IMG/VR virus record: IMGVR_UViG_3300005264_000019
Span: 1-57,915 of that record
DNA from: a virus
Reading direction: 5' to 3' (one strand)
DNA: 57,915 nt
Shown here: positions 45,055 to 52,581 of the stretch, piece after piece
Numbering within the stretch: the stretch's first letter is position 1
How the letters are laid out: each line of letters opens with the position of its first letter
Notes under the pieces: model-generated
Told to the model about the DNA's origin: nothing
The model's input: the letters and a program-made list of their open reading frames with translations, nothing else
Databases searched by the model: none
Program-made: the position numbers and the translations under genes

Positions 45055-45650
45055 TAAGCTACCAATACTACTGTTTTTCCATTAGTCATTTTAACTTTAA
45101 AAACACGATCCGCAATTTCTTCCAAATCCGCATTATGAGTAACCATAATAAATTGTAAATCCAATTGACTAGACAATTCCCTCATCATTTCCCCAGCTTT
45201 CGGTTGCAATTCCCGGCTAAGATATCGAAACGGTTCATCCAATACAATAGTATTGTCAGTCATACCAATCGCCCATAATGCCACCCTAAGAGCAAATGCG
45301 GCAACATCAACCGCACCTCCTCCAGAAGCGGTAGCTGGACTAATAGCATCCCCCTCCCGTAAGAATTGAAGAACCGCCTCAGTCTGTCCCCGTTTTAATT
45401 CAAATTGAATCCGGAACTTATATGGTTCCGGAAATACCGCCTCCAATGCCTTTGTAACAAGATCTTCAATATGGAACTTCAATTGTTCCTGAGTATTCTT
45501 TGCTACAACCTGTATAACAACCTGGGCATTCTCAATAACAATATGATTTTTCTGTGCTTGTGACAAATCAGAAGAATAATTATCCCCCTGAGTCTGAAGT
45601 ACAGACCGCTCGCCTACTTTCCTTTCATAAAATTTCCGGAATTCATTCAC
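45054..45650 (-). CDS. Rad50/SbcC C-terminal ATPase half (split gene)
   Basis: 198 residues. Contains the C-lobe signature ASGGGAVDVAAFALRVALW, Walker B IVLDEPFRYLS and H-loop VTHN. The N-lobe with Walker A is encoded separately at 46764-47975. Together with the Mre11-like nuclease between them these form one DNA end-processing complex. GTG start overlaps the preceding TGA (GTGA). Confidence 0.8.
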   Translation of the reverse strand: MNEFRKFYERKVGERSVLQTQGDNYSSDLSQAQKNHIVIENAQVVIQVVAKNTQEQLKFHIEDLVTKALEAVFPEPYKFRIQFELKRGQTEAVLQFLREGDAISPATASGGGAVDVAAFALRVALWAIGMTDNTIVLDEPFRYLSRELQPKAGEMMRELSSQLDLQFIMVTHNADLEEIADRVFKVKMTNGKTVVLVA

Positions 45651-45892
45651 AGGTTTAACTGCGCCATTTTAATTTTAATATTACCTTCCATTGCAGTAAT
45701 CTGCTCTTCCTGAACTGCAACGTCCTTCTGCATTGTAGATATTTTAGACTCTGCCAATTCAACAGTATCGCAATCAAATGTGGTTTTCAAAGTAAGCTGC
45801 ATCCCCTCCAATTTTCCCTTTGCCATAGTAAGTTCGTCCTGTTTCTGTTTAATCTTGCTCTGCATTACCTGAAATTCTCTTTCGCTTATCAC
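45647..45892 (-). CDS. Small coiled-coil protein in the Rad50/Mre11 operon
   Basis: 81 residues, wholly helical, with heptad repeats (MQSKIKQKQDELTMAKGKLE). Lies between the Mre11-like gene and the Rad50 C-half and couples both through GTGA overlaps; it may add coiled coil to the split Rad50. Confidence 0.6.
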   Translation of the reverse strand: MISEREFQVMQSKIKQKQDELTMAKGKLEGMQLTLKTTFDCDTVELAESKISTMQKDVAVQEEQITAMEGNIKIKMAQLNL

Positions 45893-46767
45893 TGAATGAC
45901 CTCCATAACCATATCTTTTACATTTTGAGGAACTTCATCCCCGATTTTCGCTCTTTCCAAATACTCTGCTTCCAGATTTTCCTCAAAAGATAAACCTATT
46001 CCAGAATTATTTTTTACCTTTGAAACAAAAGACTGAATTCTTTCATCACGTTCTTTTTCATCCAAAAGATAATCACTAACTACCATATCTACAGGATCCG
46101 GAACGGGAATGACAGAAATTTCTTCAGTTTCTGTATCCACAAAATAAATAACCGGCTGATATTCACGCTGAGAAGCTGACTGCCGCATCAAAGATCCAGG
46201 ATTAACCAAATACCTACCATCTTTTTCATGTACAAAATTTTCATGATAATCACCAGTAAAAATCCATTTTGCATCCGGATACATATCTAATATTTCATCT
46301 GCAGTATTCCACCCGGACCCCATATTAAACCCAGGATCCTTCGGGAGAATTAAACGGTGAATTGATATAATTGACTGCCCTGCAGCTGCCTCAGTGGTAT
46401 CTGTACCAAATGGAAACAACTTTCCCCCGGCAATATTCTCACAAAATACTTGTGATTTCTGAAGTATCCCATAAGCTGACTTTTCTATATTTTCCAAATT
46501 GTGATACAGCAAATCATGATTGCCAGGAATAGCCAATATTTCAGGATCCACCCACTGTAATTCAGATAATACAAAATTGACTAATTCAATAGACGATTTT
46601 GCACGATCAAACAAATCCCCGGAGATTAACAAAGAGGCATGTCGTTTTGATGCTTCAGCCACACAAAATTGGATAACTTTCCGCTGTGCTTCCAACCAAT
46701 TATCATCAATCCGACACCGTGGCCTATCAGTACGTAAATGCCAATCCGCAGTTACTATTAACTTCAT
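45889..46767 (-). CDS. Mre11/SbcD-like nuclease
   Basis: About 292 residues. Metallophosphatase motifs TADWHLRTD (DxH), ISGDLFDRA (GD), IPGNHDLLY (GNHD), FTGDYHENF (GDxH). C-terminus lacks the long arm of bacterial SbcD. Start ATG 46767 overlaps the TGA of the Rad50 N-half (ATGA), with GGGAGG upstream. Confidence 0.87.
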   Translation of the reverse strand: MKLIVTADWHLRTDRPRCRIDDNWLEAQRKVIQFCVAEASKRHASLLISGDLFDRAKSSIELVNFVLSELQWVDPEILAIPGNHDLLYHNLENIEKSAYGILQKSQVFCENIAGGKLFPFGTDTTEAAAGQSIISIHRLILPKDPGFNMGSGWNTADEILDMYPDAKWIFTGDYHENFVHEKDGRYLVNPGSLMRQSASQREYQPVIYFVDTETEEISVIPVPDPVDMVVSDYLLDEKERDERIQSFVSKVKNNSGIGLSFEENLEAEYLERAKIGDEVPQNVKDMVMEVIQ

Positions 46768-47975
46768 CTGTCCTCCCGTAAAACAGTCCCACAAGTAGGA
46801 CAAACATCAGGCGTCTGAGTTTCCAATTCATGTAACTCTTCTGAAATTGACTCAATCTCAATTGTAAGGGTTAGTATTTTTGTTAGCATTTCCTGAAGAT
46901 TATTAACGATATCTAAATAATTGATATACAAATCCCGAGCAACTGAATAATCAATAATATCCAACCCTAAAGCAACAATAGATCTTTCATTACCCAAATC
47001 AATACCAATTTTACTATAAGCAGATACCCATGAAATAAGCCCTGTAAGCTCTTCTTTCTTACAAATGGTGTCCTTATATACCTTTTCCATACTGGCAAGC
47101 TCAGTAGCCAGATTTCCTACCTTAGAATCAACGTCTATCTTACGGGTAGTCTTCTGAATATCATATACCAAAGTAACGAGCTCATTTAAAAAAGATTTCG
47201 TATTATAGTAAACGGCAGTAGAATCATGATAATCCATCAAAAGATCCTCAACAGCTACCAATAAAACAGGATTCATTTCATATATCTGAACTTTCAAATC
47301 ACGGATACTGTATACAGATGCCCGCATACCCTCCAACATTAATACTCGCTTATCTCTTAGAACTATTTCATCCTCATATGTTTGAAGATTCTTACCAAAT
47401 TCTTCTAAGCCAGCATACCGCTTCAATGCCTCCTGAATTTCTTCCTTCTGACGAGTAAGTTGGTCAATGTTTTTTTTACTTGCACGTTTCTTAGAATCAA
47501 TTCCGGATAATGCCCGATCAATAACATCCAATTTAACTACACGATTCAAAATCCGAGCTACTTCTCCAGGAGTTTCAAACAGAAGAAATGGACGGTCATG
47601 TTGAGACTGGATATTTACATCAGTCATATTGAAAAAATCTTGTACCTGCTCTGGAACATCAGACCGAACTGCATTAAATTCCTCTTCATTCAGAATATAT
47701 CTGTTACCCGCACGATCCCGTTCCCGAGTAACCTGACCAACTTCTTTCGATACCACAGCATAACAAGAATCTACCTGATTCCCTTTCTTGTTCTTTGCCC
47801 AATGGGACACAAACTGTCCTCCAGAAGGTGAATTAGAACGCACCCAACTAAATGCCCGGAGAATTGCTGACTTACCATTATCAGATGACCCTACTAATAC
47901 ATTTACTCCAGGATGAAATTCCAACTCAGATTCCGGATGACTTTGGAAATTCTTTAAACTTAATTTCTTTATCAT
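46764..47975 (-). CDS. Rad50/SbcC N-terminal half with zinc hook
   Basis: 403 residues. Walker A NVLVGSSDNGKSAILRAF, a Q-loop region, and long coiled coil that ends in a C-terminal zinc hook CPTCG. The protein stops right after the hook, so the C-lobe must come from the 45054-45650 gene. Operates with the Mre11-like nuclease on DNA ends. Confidence 0.82.
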   Translation of the reverse strand: MIKKLSLKNFQSHPESELEFHPGVNVLVGSSDNGKSAILRAFSWVRSNSPSGGQFVSHWAKNKKGNQVDSCYAVVSKEVGQVTRERDRAGNRYILNEEEFNAVRSDVPEQVQDFFNMTDVNIQSQHDRPFLLFETPGEVARILNRVVKLDVIDRALSGIDSKKRASKKNIDQLTRQKEEIQEALKRYAGLEEFGKNLQTYEDEIVLRDKRVLMLEGMRASVYSIRDLKVQIYEMNPVLLVAVEDLLMDYHDSTAVYYNTKSFLNELVTLVYDIQKTTRKIDVDSKVGNLATELASMEKVYKDTICKKEELTGLISWVSAYSKIGIDLGNERSIVALGLDIIDYSVARDLYINYLDIVNNLQEMLTKILTLTIEIESISEELHELETQTPDVCPTCGTVLREDR

Positions 47976-48004
47976 ATAAACCTCAATTACTTTACGGATA
48001 TTTA

Positions 48005-48598
48005 TTAAGATTCAACAGAATATTTTTCAATTAAAAACTGCTGAAAAGTAAGGGCAACCCCAAGAGCTGCCCATACATCTTTTGACACCCCGTATAATGG
48101 CCCCGGTTCTTTTTTACTACCTATCTGTGGAATCCTCCCACCACCAATACTGGGGTACAAATCAATTATAGCCGCACGAACATTAGAATCATTTGCACGG
48201 TTATTCTTACAAAGTGCCATAGATACTGCCTGAACTCCCTCTTCTGAAGACCGTTTCCGATATACTCTCCAAGGCCCGGATCCCACTAGAGGATCACACT
48301 GCCAACCTGTAAAATCAGAAGGAAGTCCTATAAAAAATTCCTCAAAATGCCCTACAATTGCACAAGTATTAAAAACTGATGCCCCTACAGCCATACCATA
48401 AGATGCAGGCATTTCAATTGCAGGGTATACAACAGAATGATTCCCAATATGTTCCCCAAAAAAACCTATAATCTTTTCCTTTATTACTTTTTCAGAAAGT
48501 TTCCCAAACCGTAATAACTTACCAGGATAAGAATCTGTCTGAATAATCACATAAGCGGATTCAGTGGGTCCTGGATCAATACCGATAATATAATTCAT
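48005..48598 (-). CDS. RuvC-like Holliday junction resolvase
   Basis: 197 residues. RNase H-fold motifs: IGIDPGPTESAYV (first Asp), AIEMPASYGMAVG (Glu) and a C-terminal KDVWAALGVALTF (Asp). Resolves recombination branches before packaging. GGGGGAAGT ribosome site. Confidence 0.8.
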   Translation of the reverse strand: MNYIIGIDPGPTESAYVIIQTDSYPGKLLRFGKLSEKVIKEKIIGFFGEHIGNHSVVYPAIEMPASYGMAVGASVFNTCAIVGHFEEFFIGLPSDFTGWQCDPLVGSGPWRVYRKRSSEEGVQAVSMALCKNNRANDSNVRAAIIDLYPSIGGGRIPQIGSKKEPGPLYGVSKDVWAALGVALTFQQFLIEKYSVES

Positions 48599-48849
48599 AC
48601 TTCCCCCTTAAATAACATGAGTTGTGTAGTAACATCAGGGGAATTCAAAACCGCTCGGCGACTATCTATAATCCCTCGATGAATAAAAAACCGACACCAA
48701 GAAGGAATAGAAACTAAATATTCCTCTAACAATGTATCTGTAGCTACTCCCTGATGCTTTTCAGATAATTCCATATCTGTAAATTCAGTAATCTTATTTA
48801 CTACTTCTTTGGGTGTAACTTCAAAATAATCAAAAGCACTTGTTTTCAT
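48595..48849 (-). CDS. Hypothetical protein between RecA-like and RuvC-like genes
   Basis: 84 residues. Helical, acidic N-terminus, then SIPSWCRFFIHRGIIDSRR. ATGA coupling with recA-like stop. Unassigned. Confidence 0.6.
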   Translation of the reverse strand: MKTSAFDYFEVTPKEVVNKITEFTDMELSEKHQGVATDTLLEEYLVSIPSWCRFFIHRGIIDSRRAVLNSPDVTTQLMLFKGEV

Positions 48850-49973
48850 GAATACTTCCTTCTACGAGTGGATGCTACAGATACTTCAACCTTTTCCCAT
48901 ACTTCTTGTGCCATTTTCCGCAATTCCAAATCTACTTTAGGATCCTCTTCAGCCATTCTAATGAGCTTCTGACGAGTAACTGTTTCATCTTTCCAGATAA
49001 CTTTAGCCATCTTTTCACCACCCTTAACCTGACCCCACTGCATCTTTTGGCCTACATCTGCACGTAATCCATAGATATAATCTATATTGGTTTCAATTTC
49101 CTGAAGTCCGTTCCCGGTCCAGTAGGTATAATACATATGGCGTTCAGGACGGGGGGTTCTTGTCTTTTCCAGGAAGGCTCTTACAACAGAACCAACAACA
49201 CGATCTTCCCCAAATATATCATCTTTCCGCGTAAGCTCCTGAGCTCGCCATAAATCAATTCGAGTATCTGGATAGAAAATAGCAGCATTTCCACCAGAAG
49301 GCTTCTTACCTGCATTCGGCATAGCCGGATTATCTCTAAGTTGTGAAATAAACATAAATAATGCATTCTTTTTAGTCTCAGAAGTACTATTCAAATACTT
49401 AGAGATCATTGGAAAATATGTGGACGACATATAAGTAGGGACTTCCGCTCTAAGCTGTCCTGGAACCTTCTTTTTACTGGTACCTTCATGTACTGCGATT
49501 TCAATTGCTAATTTTTCCAATTGCTGATCGCCAAGAAAACCATCCAGGGAATCCATTGCGGCAATCCCGTATTCATCATCTTTCAACTCACGATAAAACT
49601 TATCAATTGCATAATATGACTCCCGGGGGGTATTTGAAGTAATAATATTCTCAGGCTTAATTGGTAATCCCCACAAATCCATTGCATTCCAGAAAGAAAA
49701 ACCACCTTCAACACAATCAAGAACCCATTTAAACTTATCACCCCATTTATGATAACAGGCGGCAATAGTTTCCATCACCAAATAAGTTTTACCAACTTTA
49801 CTGGGACCTACAATCCGAACAATATCCCCTGCAAGATGTCCCTGGCGAAGTCCCCCACCAATAAAACTATCCATAAGAGCAAGTCCAGAAGGAAATACTA
49901 CCACTTCCCCCTGGACTTCTGCCCGGGAATTCTCTGCTTTTACTGCGTCAACTGTTTCCCGGATTTTACTCAT
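48846..49973 (-). CDS. RecA/UvsX-like recombinase
   Basis: 375 residues. Walker A VGPSKVGKTYL, Walker B GIAAMDSLDG, the ALFMFISQLRDNP segment matching RecA loop strands, and an extended C-terminus. Central to homologous recombination and recombination-dependent replication. ATGA coupling with the SSB gene upstream. Confidence 0.85.
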   Translation of the reverse strand: MSKIRETVDAVKAENSRAEVQGEVVVFPSGLALMDSFIGGGLRQGHLAGDIVRIVGPSKVGKTYLVMETIAACYHKWGDKFKWVLDCVEGGFSFWNAMDLWGLPIKPENIITSNTPRESYYAIDKFYRELKDDEYGIAAMDSLDGFLGDQQLEKLAIEIAVHEGTSKKKVPGQLRAEVPTYMSSTYFPMISKYLNSTSETKKNALFMFISQLRDNPAMPNAGKKPSGGNAAIFYPDTRIDLWRAQELTRKDDIFGEDRVVGSVVRAFLEKTRTPRPERHMYYTYWTGNGLQEIETNIDYIYGLRADVGQKMQWGQVKGGEKMAKVIWKDETVTRQKLIRMAEEDPKVDLELRKMAQEVWEKVEVSVASTRRRKYS

Positions 49974-50953
49974 TTAACTTTTACTCCTGCAGTATTCGCA
50001 CATTCTTTCCATTCGGCTTCATCGCATTTATTACACTCATCATGTTTCATACAATGATCTTTATTTCCGAAAGGAAATCCCATAGAACACTTGCGTTCTT
50101 CAGAAGTGGGTGCCTCTGTAATCATTCGCCTAGGAGGAAGTTCAGGCTCTACGGTAGCTTCAACTGCCGGAGATTCAGTAGTAGCAGATTCCCTCGGGGA
50201 CTCCCTTTCAACCGGATTCCGAGAAGGTGTTTCCTGGCGGGGACTACTATCATTGGAAACTGTAGGGTGATTCCCATCAACTGCATCAAGCAACTGAATA
50301 TTTTCAAAAGCATGAATGTAGGAATGAAGATCCAATGCCATATCATATTCAGCATCCGTAATCGCACTGGGACTTCCAAAACCAACTGCCCCAGGTTCCA
50401 ACCATTTCATTCCATTTTTATTAACTTCCTTTGCAGTAAAGGCAACATTACAACCGGCATCTGGATCCATAAAAAAAGTAGTGATCTTTTCACCAGTGTC
50501 TGCATTCGTTGTTTCTGCTGCCTTACAAAGTGCTTGGTATGCAGGAGAATTCAGTTCTATCAATTTATGAACGAACCCCGTACGGGTTTTATGAAGAACA
50601 TTGAAAAAATACCGATTACTGGCATTTTTATCCAATTCCTCACAAAGTGCGCATTTCTGCCCGATATATGCCCGGCAAAGATAATCTCTACCATTCTGAG
50701 GGGGACCCACATACTTATGAACTTTTGCTTCCAAATACCATTTAGGCTTTCGTTCATCCTCATTTTCCAGCCATGGGAGAAACCTAAGGGTATACTGTTC
50801 ACCTTCCTTCAGACGGAGCCATTCCTTCTGAGGAAGTCCCACGAATATCCCATAACTTCCCGCGCCACTATGAGCATTTTCCAAATCACTTTGAAAACTA
50901 TTTGCCATAACCTCACTATTAAATCCTCTACGCCCTGCGCCTCTTCCTGCCAT
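49970..50953 (-). CDS. gp32-like single-stranded DNA-binding protein
   Basis: 327 residues. N-terminal basic segment, OB-type core with LKEGEQYTLRFLPWLEN and a CRAYIGQKCALCEEL zinc site, Ser/Glu-rich linker and a C-terminal Cys/His/Asp-rich tail (CSMGFPFGNKDHCMKHDECN). Matches T4 gp32-like SSBs with zinc rather than the OB-only SSB at 30209. Partner of RecA-like protein. Confidence 0.72.
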   Translation of the reverse strand: MAGRGAGRRGFNSEVMANSFQSDLENAHSGAGSYGIFVGLPQKEWLRLKEGEQYTLRFLPWLENEDERKPKWYLEAKVHKYVGPPQNGRDYLCRAYIGQKCALCEELDKNASNRYFFNVLHKTRTGFVHKLIELNSPAYQALCKAAETTNADTGEKITTFFMDPDAGCNVAFTAKEVNKNGMKWLEPGAVGFGSPSAITDAEYDMALDLHSYIHAFENIQLLDAVDGNHPTVSNDSSPRQETPSRNPVERESPRESATTESPAVEATVEPELPPRRMITEAPTSEERKCSMGFPFGNKDHCMKHDECNKCDEAEWKECANTAGVKVK

Positions 50954-50961
50954 ATTTACTC

Positions 50962-51162
50962 CTATATCGGTGATTTTTTAGGACTAGAATCCTTTTCAGG
51001 TTTTTCCAATCCCAAATAATTTACTGCAAGTTCCTGAAGCTGGTCCAGGACTTCCATAGCATCTTCATTCGGATTAACATCTGCTTCCAAATGAACACTT
51101 TCAGTCTCATAATTACCAAGATTTTTATTAGTTTCATAGTGAACCTTTGTAATCTGTCCCAT
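50962..51162 (-). CDS. Conserved small phage protein
   Basis: 66 residues; NYETESVHLEADVNPNEDAM resembles short proteins encoded beside phage SSB/recombination genes. Unassigned. Confidence 0.6.
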   Translation of the reverse strand: MGQITKVHYETNKNLGNYETESVHLEADVNPNEDAMEVLDQLQELAVNYLGLEKPEKDSSPKKSPI

Positions 51163-51163
51163 A

Positions 51164-51652
51164 TTACCCTCTCATTGACCCACGAAGATGATCTTCAGTA
51201 TTGTCCTGAAACCGTTCTTTCTGGCCTTTGCCGTTAGGATCCCCATAATACCCCATAACTTCCCGCTCAACTGACTTAGCAAGCATTGTTTTCCGCTGTT
51301 GAAAAGATTCAACCACACCATTCAAAATACGAGCGTCATGTTTAGCCAAATTTATTGCCCCAACTGCTTCCATCATCGGAGGTTCTCCAGCAATAATTTT
51401 ACTTACACCGGTATCAGTCATAGGCTTACCAGTTTTAACATCAGGAATAGATTTTAACCTAATGAAGGTTTCAGCCTCAGTAACCTTCAATTTCTGTTCC
51501 AATTTGCGAACTTCTGCATCAGCTGCAGCACTAAGTTCAACTGCCCAGATATAACGAGAAGGCTGAGTATCCAGCATTTCAGTCATCCGGGAGCGATCTA
51601 CATGCAGTAGAGATTCATACTCTGATTTATATTCTGACTTATAGTCTTCCAT
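51164..51652 (-). CDS. Coiled-coil protein in recombination operon
   Basis: 162 residues, helical with RYIWAVELSAAADAEVRKLE and a QQRKTMLAKSVE end. A similar gene often sits before SSB/RecA genes in phages; a recombination accessory role is plausible but unproven. Confidence 0.6.
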   Translation of the reverse strand: MEDYKSEYKSEYESLLHVDRSRMTEMLDTQPSRYIWAVELSAAADAEVRKLEQKLKVTEAETFIRLKSIPDVKTGKPMTDTGVSKIIAGEPPMMEAVGAINLAKHDARILNGVVESFQQRKTMLAKSVEREVMGYYGDPNGKGQKERFQDNTEDHLRGSMRG

Positions 51653-51718
51653 AGAATTCCTCCAATAATTTGATTTACTAATATACTGATTTATTAAGAC
51701 TGATGACGGAAATAAAAT

Positions 51719-51757
51719 AAAAAAATCCCCTTCCTGCTAATTAAAGCTGAAAGGGGA
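51719..51757 (-). terminator. Intrinsic terminator of the structured RNA locus
   Basis: Minus-strand TCCCCTTTC with GGAAGGGGA, followed by seven T. Ends the tRNA/structured RNA transcript before the recombination operon. Confidence 0.8.
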
Positions 51758-51828
51758 CTTAGGGATTATATAACTGAGGCCGCAACACCCAATCCGGATT
51801 ATCTTATCATGCACCCGGTCGCATTCCC

Positions 51829-51846
51829 CTTCTGATCGATCAGAAG
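51829..51846. repeat. Perfect 18-bp palindrome
   Basis: CTTCTGATCGATCAGAAG reads the same on both strands. Within the structured RNA region, so a stem in RNA or a protein-binding site in DNA. Confidence 0.6.
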
Positions 51847-51952
51847 TACAAAATGCTTAATCAACCCCGATGGCCTTACTTCGGGACAAATATCCTTTAA
51901 ATACTTGTCGGTATTCTTACCGACTGGCAGATGCTACCAGCAAATTGATCTA

Positions 51953-52030
51953 TGGGACTGGAAGGAATTGAACCCCCGACCGCCACTCTGTTGAATTACA
52001 AAGCCAGCTCTACGACTGAGCTACAGTCCC
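51953..52030 (-). tRNA. tRNA with aberrant anticodon arm (Thr-TGT-like)
   Basis: Minus strand gives a 7-bp acceptor (GGGACTG with CAGTCCC), D arm GCTC-loop-GAGC and T arm GGGGG-TTCAATT-CCTTC, so the L-shaped body is clear. The anticodon region is not standard: TTTGTAA recalls tRNA-Thr(TGT), but stem bases do not pair around it; a CTTTG/CAGAG stem would give an 8-base loop and a long variable arm. CCA is not encoded. Real tRNA body, identity uncertain. Confidence 0.6.
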
Positions 52031-52081
52031 GTATATGGTTTTCAGGAACGGCACGGGGAAGCATCGTTCCTAGGGATAACC

Positions 52082-52110
52082 AAAAACCCTCCCCGGGCAT
52101 CACCCCAGGG
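52082..52110 (-). terminator. Strong GC hairpin followed by T5
   Basis: CCCTGGGG...CCCGGGGAGGG type stem with TTTTTGG downstream, between the two tRNA-like units. Possibly a terminator or an internal RNA domain. Confidence 0.55.
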
Positions 52111-52118
52111 ATCAAAAG

Positions 52119-52481
52119 TTACCTGTGCTTCCAGAAGGAAGCGAAAGGATATCCAGTACAAGGAATCGAACCTTGCCTATAATTCATCACTGAATTCCAA
52201 CTGAATAAAAAAGAGCCAGTACCCGTGGCTCTTTCATAAAATATAATAATACAAACTATATCAAAACTGTCAAGGACCCATTTTCCTACGTTTCGATAGG
52301 ATACCGTTTGATCCAGAATTACATCAGATCTTATAGACTTCTTTTCCCGCCACTTGTGGATAAGGATCCAAATACCGACACATGGTAAAACAATGGCTTG
52401 CGTGATAAGAAAATCTACCGACGGAATATTTGCAGCGATTCCAGCCGTTGAAATGATTCCAATAATAGCCCAGATCGTCAT
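52119..52481 (-). CDS. Small membrane protein (3' part doubtful)
   Basis: ORF of 120 residues. The N-terminal half has two hydrophobic segments (WAIIGIISTAGIAANIPSV and AIVLPCVGIWILIH) followed by a basic turn, a plausible small membrane protein. The C-terminal half overlaps a promoter, a hairpin and a tRNA-like element, so the real gene may end earlier or the ORF be partly accidental. Confidence 0.35.
   Translation of the reverse strand: MTIWAIIGIISTAGIAANIPSVDFLITQAIVLPCVGIWILIHKWREKKSIRSDVILDQTVSYRNVGKWVLDSFDIVCIIIFYERATGTGSFLFSWNSVMNYRQGSIPCTGYPFASFWKHR
52152..52205 (-). ncRNA. tRNA-like element lacking a D arm
   Basis: 54 nt. A 6-bp acceptor (TTCAGT with ACTGGA), a 5-bp AATTC/GAATT stem with a 6-base AGTGAT loop, and a perfect T arm (CAAGG-TTCGATT-CCTTG). 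No D arm and no CCA. Either a decayed tRNA or an RNA mimicking one; it lies directly after the promoter. Confidence 0.4.
52206..52234 (-). terminator. Hairpin with U-run just after the 52.27-kb promoter
   Basis: AAAGAGCCA/TGGCTCTTT stem followed by T6 on the minus strand, only about 10 bases after the -10 box. Could be an attenuator or a 5' protective stem for the RNA. Confidence 0.6.
52246..52273 (-). promoter_or_regulatory. Strong sigma70-like promoter for the structured RNA
   Basis: TTGACA (52273-52268), 16-bp spacer, TATTAT (52251-52246). Closest downstream features are the hairpin and the tRNA-like units. Confidence 0.65.
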
Positions 52482-52581
52482 TTCATCTCATACCCCCGTT
52501 TTAATTTACAACATCAATTTTAATTACCTGCAGTGTTGTTTCACAGTATACGCCGTTTATAGCCTATGTGACAGAATTTTA

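Larger units (their letters stand above)
51758..52245 (-). ncRNA. Candidate large structured non-coding RNA with tRNA
   Basis: About 490 bases without a convincing ORF on either strand, delimited by a promoter (52246-52273) and a terminator (51719-51757). It contains an unusual tRNA (51953-52030), a tRNA-like element (52152-52205), a GTCGGTA/TACCGAC hairpin at 51907-51924, a CTGG/CCAG hairpin next to it, a perfect 18-bp palindrome (51829-51846), a GGAACG/CGTTCC hairpin near 52043-52075 and a strong GC hairpin at 52087-52110. Large phage RNAs beside tRNAs (GOLLD, ROOL) have this setting; homology is not shown. Confidence 0.45.

Noticed and set aside
52152-52205. A normal tRNA at this place
   Set aside because: No D arm can be formed and the second stem has only a six-base loop, so I list it only as tRNA-like.
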